Shown here piece by piece: positions 1 to 15,000 of a DNA stretch of 41,569 nt. The position numbers and the translations under genes were made by a program. The notes under the pieces were generated by a model. That model was not told where the DNA came from. It saw nothing but the letters and a program-made list of their open reading frames with translations, and made no database searches. The DNA is from MWEH01 sp035409945 (GTDB taxonomy: Bacteria; Bacillota; Clostridia; Christensenellales; DTU072): NCBI GenBank assembly GCA_035409945.1, contig DAONQC010000013.1:1-41569 (forward strand), read 5' to 3'. Position 1 is the first letter of the stretch. Each line of letters opens with the position of its first letter.

Positions 1-3000
1 CTCTTTACGCTTTGTGGAATTCTTTGGTTTATAGTGAATGGTACATCAATGTACTGTTCATAAGGCTCTTCTCCAACTTTTGCCTTTACCACATATTGCC
101 AAGATGTGGCTGAAGTACCGGTGTAGTTGTATTTTCTGAGTCTAGCACTTGGATGTACCCACACGAAGTCTACTCCCTCTATAAGAGTAGCACTCTGTAC
201 TATTTCATCTGCATTATATCCATAGTCTACATGTATTGCATTCGGCAAACCAAAACCACTATTATTAAATGGAGTAATTATTCTGCTTTCTGCCGGTAGA
301 AGTTCATCGATATTAGTATTAACTATTGTTCTTGGCAGCACCTTAACAGTAATTGCTATAGATTGGATATGTCCTTTGATATCTTTTAAGTTAACCCATA
401 TGGTGTAATCATCGTGTCTTATTGTTTCTGGATCGAAGTTATCAAACGCACTAGAGTCGATGCTATCTATTGCCCATCTATTTATGGTTTCAAACACACC
501 TTCTATAGGTAATCCGTTTTCAAAGCTTTGAATTTGTATCTTACTGCCTTTTAATGCCCTTATCACGGCTGGGACATTGACTTCATCAAATGGATTAAAG
601 GTAATGATGAAATCATCTGATACAGATATATCTCTACCACCATTAACTCCACTATATTTAGACGAAATCTGATCTGCACCAATGGTATCTTCACTAAAGG
701 TATTTGTCATAGTGTATCCATTTCTTCCCATACCTAGTGCATAAGCTAAATAATCCTCTTTTGTGACATCTGTATACACTAAGTATGCGATACCCATTTC
801 ATGGTTATAATAGGCTTTACTTAACTGACCAGATAGTCCTTGATACTGTGGAATAGCTCCAAAGCTATTAACAAGTGCAGTTGGATATGAGCCATAACCA
901 GTAATTTCTTTACCATAATTAAATCCATTTCTATCTAAAATACCAGCGAAATAATCGGAGTAACTATCAATTGATAGAGCAAGCGTCATATTGCCACCAT
1001 TTTCATAAAGTAAATTGGTGTACACTTTAGATGTAAGCTTATCTATCTTGGTTGCAACTACATTTTTAACCCTTACTGGTACATTAATAGTTATCTTAGG
1101 AGCTTTAGCACCCTTAAGTAATGTATTTTCATTTAGAGGCGTAGCTGGTGTATTTGAGTATGTAAGTTTAATATACGCAATGCCACCTTCATAACTAATG
1201 TTAGTGTCACTAAAGTCCCAAGTTAAATCATCAAATACATAGCGCTTGTAGATAAAGTCTTCAGTATTATTATTCGATGGATCTGTAAATATTCTTAAAG
1301 TGCCTTCCATTGCATCTGTTTGTCTATATCTCACAGCATAATCAAGCTTGGTAGGTAAAATCTTTCTATATTCTGCTTCATCAAATGTAAGTGGGTTAAT
1401 TTCTGGTAAATCAATTACCTTCTCGGTTCTGGATGTATCTTGTACATATCCAAACATAGCTACAGCTTGTTCTGCAGGGGTAACAGCTTTTTTAATCCAT
1501 AATGTGGAATTAGGATCAATTACCATACCAGGTTTCACTTCTGCTTCAATCTTAGTAACTTGCTTGAGTGTTTCATTCCAGCCAAAAGCTAGATTGCCCA
1601 TATATCCTTTAATGTATCCTCTAGTGCCATCCACCTTTGTCATGTCTAAAGAGGATAGATCCCAGAACATCATAATACCAGCACTTTCACTAGAATCGCC
1701 ATTTACAAATGTTCCTAAGTTCCTTTCAGGTAGGACTTGATCTAAGGACGTAACCGTATATGTGCCGTCTTCTTTCAGGTTAGACCTAAATCCACCATGC
1801 CCTGTTTCGCCAGCCCAAGAGCCACCAATTGCTGTAAAGTCTAATATGTTATATGGGTCATGGAATATAAGTTTAGTAGGCGGTGTTAAGCGCACCCTAG
1901 TCATTGAATTTTGCCCCTCAGGTTGTGGTCTTAACGGTGAGAAGTATTCGCTACCAAAGCTGTTAATTGCTCTCATCTTAAGCCCTGTGTTATGAATATC
2001 AAGCTCTAGATATCTATCATCTTTTGCGCTAAATAGTTGTAGTGCAGCTTGTTCATCAGGAGTTCTATTTCTAAACTCGTAGTACTCAGAAGTATCACCA
2101 TCTTCAGGTACATACATCCAACCCTTTTCAAGACCATTCATATGATCTTCTTCATCAAAATGCCCATAGACATCTCTTATGAAAGTGGTACCAATCTTAT
2201 ATCTTCTTACTACGCCATTTTCATCTTCAACATATTTATAGTCATGGACTTGTACATATGAGTTAACCACATTTTTAGATATCCATTTTTGAATCATATT
2301 GAAGGTTGCAACATCTTCTTCTACAATGTCCCCATTATCATCATACATAACTGTGTCTGCTCTTAGTATGGTAGCTTTAGTGAAGAACCTATTATCGTCT
2401 GTTATCATACCATAGCCGAACTTATATTTTTGATCTTCGCTGACCTTACTAAGGTCCATAACATTACGTGAGTGTAGATAACTTGCGCCGTTGATAAAGA
2501 GTATTATTCTTTCCAAGAGATTTCCAAAGTTATTATTTAAGCACACCTTACCATAAACCGATCTATCGTTAAATTCGTGCTCTCTATAATAGCCTTGTAT
2601 TAGTTCTCCATCATCTCCAACTTTAGGCTCTGTTGATTGCCTTTGTCCATCTGGTAATCTATAGTGTATGGTTCCATTTTTCTTATATTTTCCTACCAAA
2701 TCTACACCATTATCTAGGATGCCTTGCACCGATAATAATGTTTTTACATCAGTTGATTTTTGTATCGCATTTATTGCATCTTGGTCTGGGCACTGTGGAT
2801 GCGCCTGCCCTGCAAGTTCATCTTTTGTTGAAAGCACTTCTGTACTTTGTAACGGTGAATTTTCTAAATCCTTTTCATCTATCATTGAGTAAGGCTCGGT
2901 TAATGGCAGCAAGTGGGATACCAGTCTCGTAACTTGATCTAGCACATCATCTATCATATCGATACCGAATACAAAGTTAATAACGTCGGACATGAAGTCG

Positions 3001-6000
3001 CTAGTTAAGATATCCTGTCCTGTTCCTGGGGATATTACTTGGTTAAATACTAAGTCTAATGCAAAGCTGACTGCGCCACCTGCATATCTTGGAGGTGCTT
3101 CATATGCAGTCTTTATATAATCTGCTGCAGTGTCAAAGACATAGTTATATACTTCCTCATCTCTACTTTCATCAAATAACCCCTTGAAGTTAAGCATCGT
3201 GATTTTCTTTTCTTTCTTGGTTGCATTTAAGTCAGACATATCAGGGATTGCAAATATATCTCTTGGTGCATATCTAGTATCAGGTGAAATTGAGCCATAT
3301 CCAATAAGTCCATTTAGTATGTTATTAATCATACCAAACAGTCCTGTCAGTAGCGATGGGCTTATCCACAATTCTAAATATGAAATTGCGTCGTTTGAAT
3401 CATATGGACCCTTCTTGTAACCTTGAATGTAATTGGTCCAAGGCATAAATATAGGCTTGCCTTTTGCATCTACAGTGCCAGATGTAAAGTCCACATCTGG
3501 GATTTGACCAACTGCTGCATTTCCGCCTAGTTTAATGATGTTTTCAAGTATAGTTCCACCAATTCCACCAACTAAATTACCAATAGCTGCAGCTGCTGCT
3601 GCAACACCTTGACCTGCCGCCCAACCAATAGCTGAGTTGAGGACATTTTCTCCTACCTTTGTGGACCATTGTGCATATGTTAGTGGAATTCCATCTTGAG
3701 TATATCCAGGGTTAGTGACTGATTGTGGTGGTGTACTCATCCCTTCACTTGCTGCATCTAACATGTCAGCACCTAACCTTATTCTTAACCCTTGAATCAT
3801 ATCAGCAGTTATTGCAGGTTTACTAGACCAGTGTTCTGGACGATGTGCAAGAGTTTTGGTGTCTATTGATACATTTGGTGTACTGGTTGTCATTGTAACT
3901 GGATCAAAATTATATGGCATATATTTAGGTGAGCGAACTTTAACAATGTATGCTTTATCAAGGGCAAGGTTATTTATAGTCAGCACACCATTTGCCATTA
4001 TGTCTTCAGCTACTTTATCAACCTTGTATATCTTATCTCGATGGAATGTATTTCCATTTTTCGCCATCGCTCTTGCTGTATAGTCTCTTGGAGTATTGTT
4101 ATAATAGTGAGCAATTAACGGTGCCCAGTAACCTTCTTCCCCATCGTTAATAACTTGACCATAACTATCAACACCATTTACAAAGTACTTAAGAATATCG
4201 CGGTAATCTTGATGGCCATCATAGTAATCGCTTTCCCTAATAGTTCTACCATCTCTTTCTAGCCAGATTTCTACATCAGTATCTTGTACTGGTACATTTT
4301 CGCCACGCTTAATGCCAATTAACATTTGATTTAATGAAGCAAATGTTTTTACTTCAATAATTACTTGCCTTGAATAACTTACTGCATGGTAGTGGTTTAG
4401 TTGCTTAATTTCCGTAACATCATAGATAGTATCGCCACCTAATTCAAAGAACGCTTTGATTTGTCTTAGTGCAGCATTCATATTTGTATAGTCAGCATAT
4501 TGGTAAGTGAGTGCTGTTAAGCCAGAAATTTCTTTTACACCAACAAGTTGTCCAGCACCACCATTTCTAGCATAATCACCTAATTCACTATAACCATTTC
4601 CAAGACTTGGATGTAATGCTTCTAGTGCCGCTTCTGGATAAGGTTCTCCGTTATTTGACACATACCTATCTTTAATCTCTGTAGCTGTTTCCTCGGTAAA
4701 GAGAGGCTGATCTTCCATAGCGTCTAATGTAATAGTAATTGAGCCTCTATCTGGAATAGGAGGAGTTGTGGGTTTTGCGAAGTTGTGAGGGAAGTAATAA
4801 GAAATTTGCCCAACATTTAAGTTTATATATCCAGTATGAGTTTTGCCGCTTACAGTAACTATACGAATAGCGTGAGAATATCCAGTTATATCCTCATTTG
4901 ATGTCCAGGTATAATATCCATTTGCATCTGTTGTTGTAATAAGTGTTGGAGTAGAACCTGAAGTTGGGTGTGCAAAGTAAATTGATGCACCTGCACTTGG
5001 TATCCAACCAGTATCAGTTTCTTCTTGTATTGTTCCATATACCGTTATCTTTCCATAATTATGTTCACCATATGGAGATAAGGTTAAGTTGAGTTCGGTA
5101 GCAGGATGCTCCATAAACATTCCAACTGTTACATAGACACGAGGTTCGTGGGGTTGTGGATAACTGTTATACATATTCCCTGGAGGTGCTACTAGCCTTA
5201 CTTCATATTGCCTTACTGCATATCCACCATCGGGAGTTATATCGCCTGTCTGTACATTAATGAATGCATATTTTCCATCTTTATCAGTTTTGGTTTCATA
5301 TATAAGTGTATTGTTAAGCCATAGCTGAACTGTTACGCCTTCTACACCTTCATTGGCGACAGTTCCTCCACTTATTACACCATAAAGTGTGCCATACATG
5401 TTGGGATTTAAGTCGATAGCGCCTGTTTCAGCGAGCAAATCAGGTATGTATAGATACGTAAGAGGAATTCCGCCTGCACCTTTTCCTACAAGGTCGTCAA
5501 TAATTGCACCAACTCTAAGCGGGTTACCATATCCGGTTGCATCGCCAATAACGCCAGCCAACCAATCTGATATCAGTGGTGTTATTATTGCGTTTATGGC
5601 ACTTCCAACTAAGCCCCCACCTATTCCCGGCCATATAGCATTCATTAGAGCACTTATTATCCTACTCAGTATCCAGTTAATCGCACCAGATATATCCAGA
5701 ACAAGTATACTGCTAAGCGACACATGTAAGGTATAATCTCTCATAAATGCACGGACAGATTGTGGTACCCAGTCCGCTGGGTCGTCACTCTTATCCACAC
5801 CTGCTACCTGTGTTAATTGATCAATGCCAACTTCTAGTAAGTTAGTAGAGGTCTTATTCAGTCTAAGCTTAAGTCTTCTAAATGCATTATCTAGATAAAC
5901 TGGTGTATATGGCTTAAGAACGCCCCAGTCTGCAAGCTGTTGCCCTAAGTCCCAAGTTCCAATGACTAAGCTAGAAGCACCACCAACTGATGCATAGCTT

Positions 6001-9000
6001 GCGTCATAATACCTGCTGAAATCACGCCCGTCGGCTTTACCATAGTATGTAGGACCAGTGCTATAATTACCGGTTAGTTCAAATGGGCTCATATTGATGA
6101 TACCCGAACCACCATATGCCATATTTCTCAAGTAGAAATAATCGTTTCTCTTGTCTATATAAATAGTTAAGTCATCTAAATCAATAGAGTCTACAATAGA
6201 TCCTATTATTGCACCGAGGTTTAGACTAGGCTGCCCTAGTTCACCATCCTCTGTTACGCCAAGGCCAAGCCCTACAATGCCGCCATATCTATCTTTTCCT
6301 GGCAGTCTATTAACTTTCAAGGTTTGAGCTCTACTACCAACAAACAGTTTTAATCCACGCTCGGGTACTGTAATGGACAAAGCGTTGCCTTGCCTATCTA
6401 ATTTAACTGATAGTGCTAAATTGTTAATGCCTTGTTTTATATTGATCCCCAATCTCAAATCGGCAAGCTTAGGTAGTTCCCCTAAACCAGAGCCTGCAAG
6501 TGCAGTTAAGATTGCCATATTAGGATTAAGTATTAGTTCTTCATTTGTTAGCATTATGCGGAATAGTGGTGCGTCTGTGGAGATGACTAGTTCGCCCGCA
6601 CTCGCGTTTCTTGGTCCTGCGGTTACAACTTGAGAACCATTTACATCTATTTCGGCCGGAGCATTACTTGGATCGGCTGGAGCATTACTTGGCCCCATTC
6701 CACCTTCAGTTGTTTCTTCTTCGTTAGAGCCTGATAACATTCCAGTTATCATAGAGCCTAAATCTATGCCTTCATCACCTACAAATTCACCTAAGAAGGT
6801 ATTGAGAATACCGACAACATCAATGCTTCTTAATGCAACTTGGAATAACCCCAGTCCTTTCAAATCTGCATATACAGAATTTTCGTCACCTAAGAAGTAA
6901 ACGCCGATTAATAGATCATCTCCTAGAGAAATCGAAAGTGATAAAGTTGTCTTGCTAAAGTCAGCAAGATTTGCATATACTGCTAAAGAGATAGAAAATA
7001 CTAAAATAGTGTTTTGCGTATCAAATGTCATAGCCCCTGGAGTCATACCTGCTAGATTTTCAACCAGCCTTTCCAGTGCAATTATTTGTGGTGATTTTTG
7101 CTCGTTTGCTCTAGTGCGGATTCTAGCCTCTATTTCTAAGCCAAATCCTACTTCACTTAAAATGCCCGCATCTTCATACTCTATCTGGGTGCCAGTTTCA
7201 TAATCAAATACATCAGGAGTGATTTTTGTTTCGTAACCTATGTCGCTTGTAAATATAGAATATCCAGGCCTAAAGTTTACTCCAATTCTCATAGCTTGTT
7301 CATATGGAGAATCGTCTGTAAGCCTTAAAATAATACCTGCTTGATTATCGTCTTTTGAATACCCAATACTTAAATTTCTAAAGTTCGGTATAACTATTGA
7401 TGATGTTGGCGTGCCTTCTGCACCAGTCAACATTCCAATTCCACCTAGTAGCGAAACTGCTAAGGCTCCTGTAATTGCAAGTGTCACTTCTTCAGAACAA
7501 ATAGTTAAAAGTAGTAATCTTGCATCCCAGCCATACTCACTTAAACGCACTCTTTGTACTGCGTCAGACATTACTGAAGAAATATCTCCCAACATACCTT
7601 CGCCATTTCTTGGTCCATCAGTATAAGATGCTTCGGCGGAAGCATTCCCAGGTCCTTCTCCTCCTGCTCCCTCTTCTTCAATTTCAGATTCTGGATGTAA
7701 TAGGTTATCAATAACACCACCTAGTAGATTTAATACCATCTCTCCTAAGTTGACACCTTCTAGTTTTATAGCAGGGAAACCAAGGCCGCTTAAATCGGCG
7801 TAGATAACGCTGTTTTCAACCCTTTCACCAGAGTCATTAACCATATACCCACCAAAGTATGTGGCTTTCAACATACTCTTATCGTTATATGTGATTTCTA
7901 GTTGTAGTTTCAAGGGTACTAAATCGCTGAAATCTATAAATACACGTAAATGAATGCCAAGTACGATGCTTATTTCTTCATTTGGTTGTAGTGCAAAGTT
8001 AATTTCTGATAAAGTTTTTGCAATTCCCTGTGGATCACCGTTTGTAGCTACATCAATTACTGTAGTTAGAAGTTGTGTAAAGTCATAAAAGCCTATGACA
8101 TTATCATCTAGAGATAGTTCAAGATTTACCTCAAAGTCCCACTTGAAATCTGAAAGCGGCTTGAAGTTGTTCTCGAAATATGTTTCATACTCTGTTTCAT
8201 TAAAGCTACCAACTGGATATTGTTCGGGTAATACTTTAATCCACTCTCCATCAACATATACATCATCACCTTCTGATTGTAAGAATAGATCCACTAAATA
8301 GGCATTCATCTTACCATAGTATGCAGATTCTCTAATCAAGTTCTTTTCGCCAATACCTATATCCAGGTTAGAGAGTTTTAAGAATAAGTTATATTTACTC
8401 TTTGTGCTTGAAACTGCCATTATAACCTTATATTCCCCAGTTAGTGCATCTTTGACAGCTCTAATTGTAATGGTTAAACGAGTTTCTCTATTAACAAGTT
8501 CATGAGAACCTTGTGGTTCGCCGGGTAGAGGTTTAGTCTCTCTCCACTCATATCCAAGTTTACGTCTAAAGTAGTCTGAAAGTTGAGTTACTAAACCGTT
8601 TGCAATGGCTTTTTGCATAGCGAGCGACGCTTCACTATATGGTTGACTGCCTGGATTATAATCAAATGTTGCTAATGGGTCATACACTAAGAAGAACACA
8701 CTTGTATGTCCTGAATTCTCTCTTGCAAACTCTTTAGTTTGATCTTGCTCATCAAATCTTACAAATGCTTCTTTGATAACAGGTCTTACTACACCGTTTT
8801 TAGGAGATACGCCCTCTATTGCCTTTAGCTCAATTTCTGTTAAGAAACGTGTTTCGTATGCGGAAATTTCTTCTAGTGCAATCTCTGCAGACGTTCTATT
8901 CATTCTAAAGTTTCCAAGTCTTGAAGGAGTGACAGCATCCATATTTATTTTGCTACCTTGTGTAGTAAAGGACATTGCCATTATGACGACATATGTATCA

Positions 9001-12000
9001 CCCTTTGCATATTTTTGAATACCCACCCTTTCATTTAAAATGGTTGACTCGTATGATTTATAATCTTCACCTAAAGTTATACTATAAAATAAATCAACTT
9101 GCGTCCCTGATTCAGTTTTTACCCTATTTTGAATATAGCTTGCAACCTGCTCTTTTAAAATATTTGCAGCTGCTTCTTTTTCAGCAGCATTCATCGAACC
9201 ATATGATGAGAAGTGATCTTCTAGACTAAATTGTAAGTAAAAGACTTCTTCATTAGATATGCCTTCAGCAATTGCTATTACTTTATCGGCATAGAAGCCT
9301 GCTGATGGTACGAGCGGCAGCCATACGCCATCTATGAACACTTGGGCACCTTGCATCATAAGAGGACCTTTGAGAGCACCAACAGTCCCTATTCCACCTG
9401 ATGCAATCTCTTTTGTCCAAACCGACTGTATAACGATGTCTTCGTTTAAGGATTTACCCACTGAAGATACTAAATCACTCATTTCCATATTAGTTAAATC
9501 TACAGTTGGTTGATAATCAATACCAAATCTTAATCTAATAAAGTTTTCTGTCGTATCTAAATCGAGGGCAACTTCGCCTAAACTCTCACTGAATGGGTAA
9601 TCCATCAGTTCATTTAATAGCGTTCCTAGTACCGTTCTTGCCACAACTATGGATATAAAGCCTTTTCTAACCATAATGCTTTCTAGCAAAGAGCCAGCGA
9701 GCGTAAGTAGTTCTGGTCTCTCTTCTTCTTCTGAAGGCGTATATGGGTCATCACCTTCTTCGTTATATGGGCCAGAAACCATTATTCCATTTCTATCATA
9801 ACCTATCGTACCATTTCGGGTTATGAAGTTTATTTCTGAAATACCTAAACCGCCTAGTAAAGAAGATGATATAGCACTATTATTAGGACCTTCTGGCGAA
9901 TCTTCAGAAGTGTTTTGATGTCTAGCTTTTACCTCCATGGGTGGTAGCATATTCATCGAAGCTGCGGTATCTAATATTAGTTTATCTATCGTGTCATACT
10001 GTAAATCTTCTCCAAGCTTATTTAGAGTTTCTGTTAAGTTGACTCTCAAGAATTTACTAAAGAATTCTCCACTTAGTAAAATGCCATTTAATCCTTCATT
10101 TTTAAGGGAATCGATGGTTAAATATATCCTTATTCCTTCTGCCTCGTATACATTAGGATCAGTATTTAAAGAACCTATTATGTATAACGAGAAGTATTCA
10201 TCTGTAATGTTACCCGCTTCATCTAACTTTAATGCCTGGACAAGTATGTTAAGCGCCCATTTATCCATTTGAAGCAAGTTAACATCGGCTTGTATTCTTA
10301 GCGTTACATCACCTTTCATGTTTTCTAGTGCTTGGATATAGAAAGCTGCACCTATCTTATTGCCTTCCGCATCAAGTTCGTTAGCAAATAGCGAGCTCCA
10401 GTTTAATACATATTTCAAAAGATCTGCACCGACTGTTATGTCTAATGCAAAGTTTCCTCTCCAAATAAGGTCTCTGGTATCATAGCAGCTTTGATAGTAG
10501 GTAATAAGTTCTGGGTCAGTTGTCAGGTAATTGTAATATGCATTGAAATCATCCTTACCTATAGTCAATGTGCTGTCATGTAGTAATGAAATCGTAGCAC
10601 TTAGTCCTACTGATTCATATCTACTTCCATCTTCTAATTCAACTTCTTCGCTATCTCTTGTTAAATTAAGCTGAATGCTCATGCCTCCATCTTCATCAAA
10701 GAAAAGTCCAAGATACATTGTATCCATAACCTCTTCAATTATTTCGGACACAGTTTCAGCATTAATTGTGCTATCCTCGCTTAGAACAACACCTAAAATT
10801 TCTGATGCTGCAGTGGATAGTAAATCTTTGGTAAGGAGCATACCAAATCCATATGAATTTAAAAATATTAGTGGTCTGAGCTGCTCGCCAACAACTTCTG
10901 AAGACGCATCAAACATCTCCATAATAGGCGATGCTGGCGCATTGCTTGGTAGATTACTACCACTTTCATCATTAGCACCCGTGCCAGCAGGAGTATTGTT
11001 TGGTAAATTATTATTAGGAGCATTATTAGGAGCTGGAGCAGGTGGACCATCATCTAGCATTGATGTATTACTAAAGCCCTTTTCAACATAATATGGCTCG
11101 TCAGCTAGTGGGGTTATAACAAATCCCATTTCTGTCATAAACATACGGAGATGCTCAGTAAATCCTTGTTTTACAAGCATCTTAATGGGTTCTTTGCCTT
11201 CTGGAACGTCTTCTTCTTTACTATATATAGTTTCGTCGATTATATTTCCTTCGGCATCTTTATCTACAATTACGTAAATTTGCTCCCCGTCCTCATTTCT
11301 AGTAACATGAGAAAACTCTATTTCTGGGACTGCTACGTTTATATGAGTATCAAATAGCTCAATGCCTGCATAAAGCACATTATTAACTAAATACGCCTTT
11401 AAAACATCTTGCTTATTATGTACTTCACCTGTGTTTGTATCAATGACCTTAAAGCCTAAGTGAATTTCCGCAATTAAAGATTCTTTCACATTCTCACGTA
11501 CAGGAGTGGCCCCACCAAGTAGTTTATGCAAATCAACAGAAGCCTTGACTTCTATATATAGCTTTAGAGTTTCAGCTCCGCCAGTAGTCAATAAATCGGT
11601 AGAAAAATCTCTCCCTTCTAGAGATGGAAGTACTAACTTTAGTAGCTCATCTAGTGCTAGACGTCCATCTTCCCAAGCTAGATCAATGCCTATGTTAAAC
11701 CCTACGTTTGCTGCAGCATCGTAATAGTTAGTATATGCACTCATGGCTTCTCTAGTTAATACAGGAGGTAGATTGCTAATTTCACCATGTGGAGTCATAA
11801 CCTTGGTTTCGGATAAGAGATTAACCGCTAATTCTTTAGCTAAAATCTTAACGCCTAGCCTTATTGCACCCTTCTTTCCTGGTTCTAAAGAACCAATAAC
11901 TATATCTAAATCAACATTAAATACAATTATCTTGCCGTTTGAATAATATACTTTGTATCTAAATGTTGCCTCTGCGGGATCGCTACCATTATCTGGATAT

Positions 12001-15000
12001 TCTTTTGCACTTTCTTTACTCTGACCAATTGTGATATTACCAATTAATGCATTTGCTATTATGTTAAGAACGTGGTCGCCTAGTACATTACCAAAACCAG
12101 CTGATTTAGAGAATGTTGAGACAGGAGAGTGATCTTGCGCATTATATACAGTGTATTCCTTAGCCTTATAGTATATGTTGTACTTAATATCTTCACCGTC
12201 TACTAGGTTATACACAGTAGTTGCGCTATCTAAATTGACGCTTACTCCGATTTCTGCTTGTGGATTAATACCTAGCGTAGCATTTGGATTAATGACACCA
12301 TCTAAAAGTGAGCCTATATCCAACTCAAGCCCTAAAATGCTCACTATAGCTTTAATCATTTCATAGGTAATAAGAACAGCAAACCCATCGTCATATCCTA
12401 GAGATAACTTAACAATACCTGTTATTTTTTCTAAATCTGAAGGCGCATTCATAGCTAGATTTAAACTTGGGAACTTGTTTGCAAAATCCCCTTCTAAATC
12501 CTGCCTTTGTTGTGCTGTCATACTAGCAAATAGCTGACTGATAGACATGCCACTATTTGCACTTGCATTTCTAGGTTCTTGGATAGTTTGACCAGGAGCA
12601 AGTGGTCCTACAAACCTACTTGCATTACTTGGGCTACTTGGATTAACAATAGTACTATCATCTTGAGTAGTGTCTGAGCCTAAAGTTCTACTTGCAAAAT
12701 TCGATATAACATCTAATCCTGCAAGAGTTACCTTACCTAAACCTATAGAACTTAAATCTAAGTAAATACTCTTTGCCTCTCTATCACCAGTAATTACCTC
12801 GTCTTCACCAACAACTCTGTCTGTAAGAGTTATTAGCAAATCTAGTTTATGAGGTGCTTTTTTACTGTAAATTCTAAGTTGTGCCTGTATGCTCTTGAAC
12901 AGCCCTTCTAGACCAAGAACAATGTTTGCTCTAACGCTTATTTCAAACACAAGCGTATCACCTATATCGCCTAATGCAATGAGTTGAGGTAATGCACCAA
13001 TTAAAGGCGAATCTTCCCTTAGTATTTGCCCTAATATCTCCCCGATTCCACCTTCTTCCGTTTCATTTAGGCTGGATCCAATTAGTCCGTTTGGATCAAA
13101 TAGTGCCGTAAATAAATCGCCAATTTGTACTGCACCTTCGTCAACATTTAAGCCAATTTCAAATGCTGCATTTAACTGAACAGTGTTAAAGTCAGTGCCT
13201 TTGATATAATCAATAGCTTGAGGTCTAATTAACCTTGTGTTATCAAAACCAGTAAACTGTAAGCGCAGCCCATCAACACCAAGTCCTAGTCCTAGCACCT
13301 CGCTTCCTAGCGCATCTGCTGATAGATCCAGACCAAATATGAAGGAGTTATGTTTAGGTGCAAAGTAAATCATTGCTACAAGCTCACTAAACATTTGTAA
13401 ATCCGCAAGTGGCAGCGTATCACTACTTAATGCTCTAAACAATGTATTTATTGCAATTCTTGATACAGATAATGCGAGACCATGGGTTGCAATGCTACCA
13501 AACACTAGCTTTGTTCCGAAGTTAATATCAATAGGAGTTTTCGCTCCACTGCCTATTGCATTTTGAGGACCGACAAACTCACTATTTGAAGGTTCAGTTA
13601 TCTCTGTTGCTTCATCTTGGATGGTTGTTCCAAATAAATCCTCTAAAAAGCCTAACTGGAATTCTGCCCCATCTTTACCCGTTAATTTATCTAAAAAGTT
13701 TTCAATTACAAGTTTTGGACCATTAATGAAACTGGCATCGATGTATAAATGAGCGTTATGTAGATTGAATTGTAACACTCTATCTTTTTGAGTGTATTCA
13801 AATGTTACTTTGTCATACTGTGATAGACAATCAATAGCAATTTGTGCGTCAAAGCCTAGTATGTTTCTTAAGTTAATATTTGCAAGAAGTTCTATTTCAA
13901 ATCTAACTTTTTCGTCTTTACCAATTTCTAGTAAAATACCTAAAACTACATTTTCTAAGGCAGGGATTGTCTTTAGTAGTGTTGTAATAGGATCTTTATT
14001 TAAATCATATCCAGTATAGTCATAGCCAGGTACACCAACATCAGTTATTCTACCCGTTTCAACTTCTATAAACAGTTTGGTTTCTACACCTATTACAGGG
14101 AATGTGGTATCAAAATCCACATACGGCATAGTAGTCTCTTCATCAATGTATGCATTAAGAGGTGCAGTTAAGATCATATTGTCTTGATCATATGAGAAGG
14201 CAATTTCAAAGTCATTTAGTATGCTAAACTGAATACCTACACTCTTTCCGCTTTCTGTATATATTGGATTATCATCAGTTCCTAAATTGACTCTTTGACC
14301 ATTAGCATCAAATTTATAGTCTTTAAATTCTAGCTTTAACGCTATTAGTTCTGTTGGAGTTAAAAGTTTTGCAGTTATCTCCATTTCGCCAACTGGATAT
14401 ATATAGTCATAAAAATCTAAATCTTGAGGAGGCGTTAGTATTTTTTCGCCTATCATTTTTAGCACACCAAATAGAGCTGCTGTACCGATACCAATTACAA
14501 ATCCTTCTGGTGATAAAGTTAAGTTAATGTATGCAATATCTGTTGCACCCTCAACACCAACTGGAGCATTTCTAAGCATTGCAAATGGGTCAAACTCTTC
14601 ATATCCAGCATATCTAGGTGCGTTATTTGGAGCGTCTTCTGTTGTTTCTGTTGATTCAGAAGGAGCAAATGTCTCTTTAGCTCTTGGAACTATATCTTCC
14701 ATTATAAAGAAGTAGCCATTTGTTATCTTGACTGGTTGAATATTAAAACCTTCAGCATTTAGATAGACGGTTCTATCAATATACATTAAAGATATTAGTT
14801 CTTCGTACTCTGTTACGTCATTGATGACAACTTCTTTATCTCTATCTCTTAGATAAACAGCAAAATTAGTATCGTAGAAGTTACCTTCTTGTAAAAATTG
14901 AGTTAGATTAATGTTACCTTTAAGTTCTAACTGGAAGTGACTTCCAACACTTCTCAGCATTCTGATAACTGGTGCAAGTCCGAGTTCCTTGATTAGAGTT

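Noticed and set aside
10868..11053. 61-codon minus-strand frame inside the giant gene
   Set aside because: A different frame across the Asn-Ala-Pro linker repeats; its Leu/Met-rich composition is a frame artefact.
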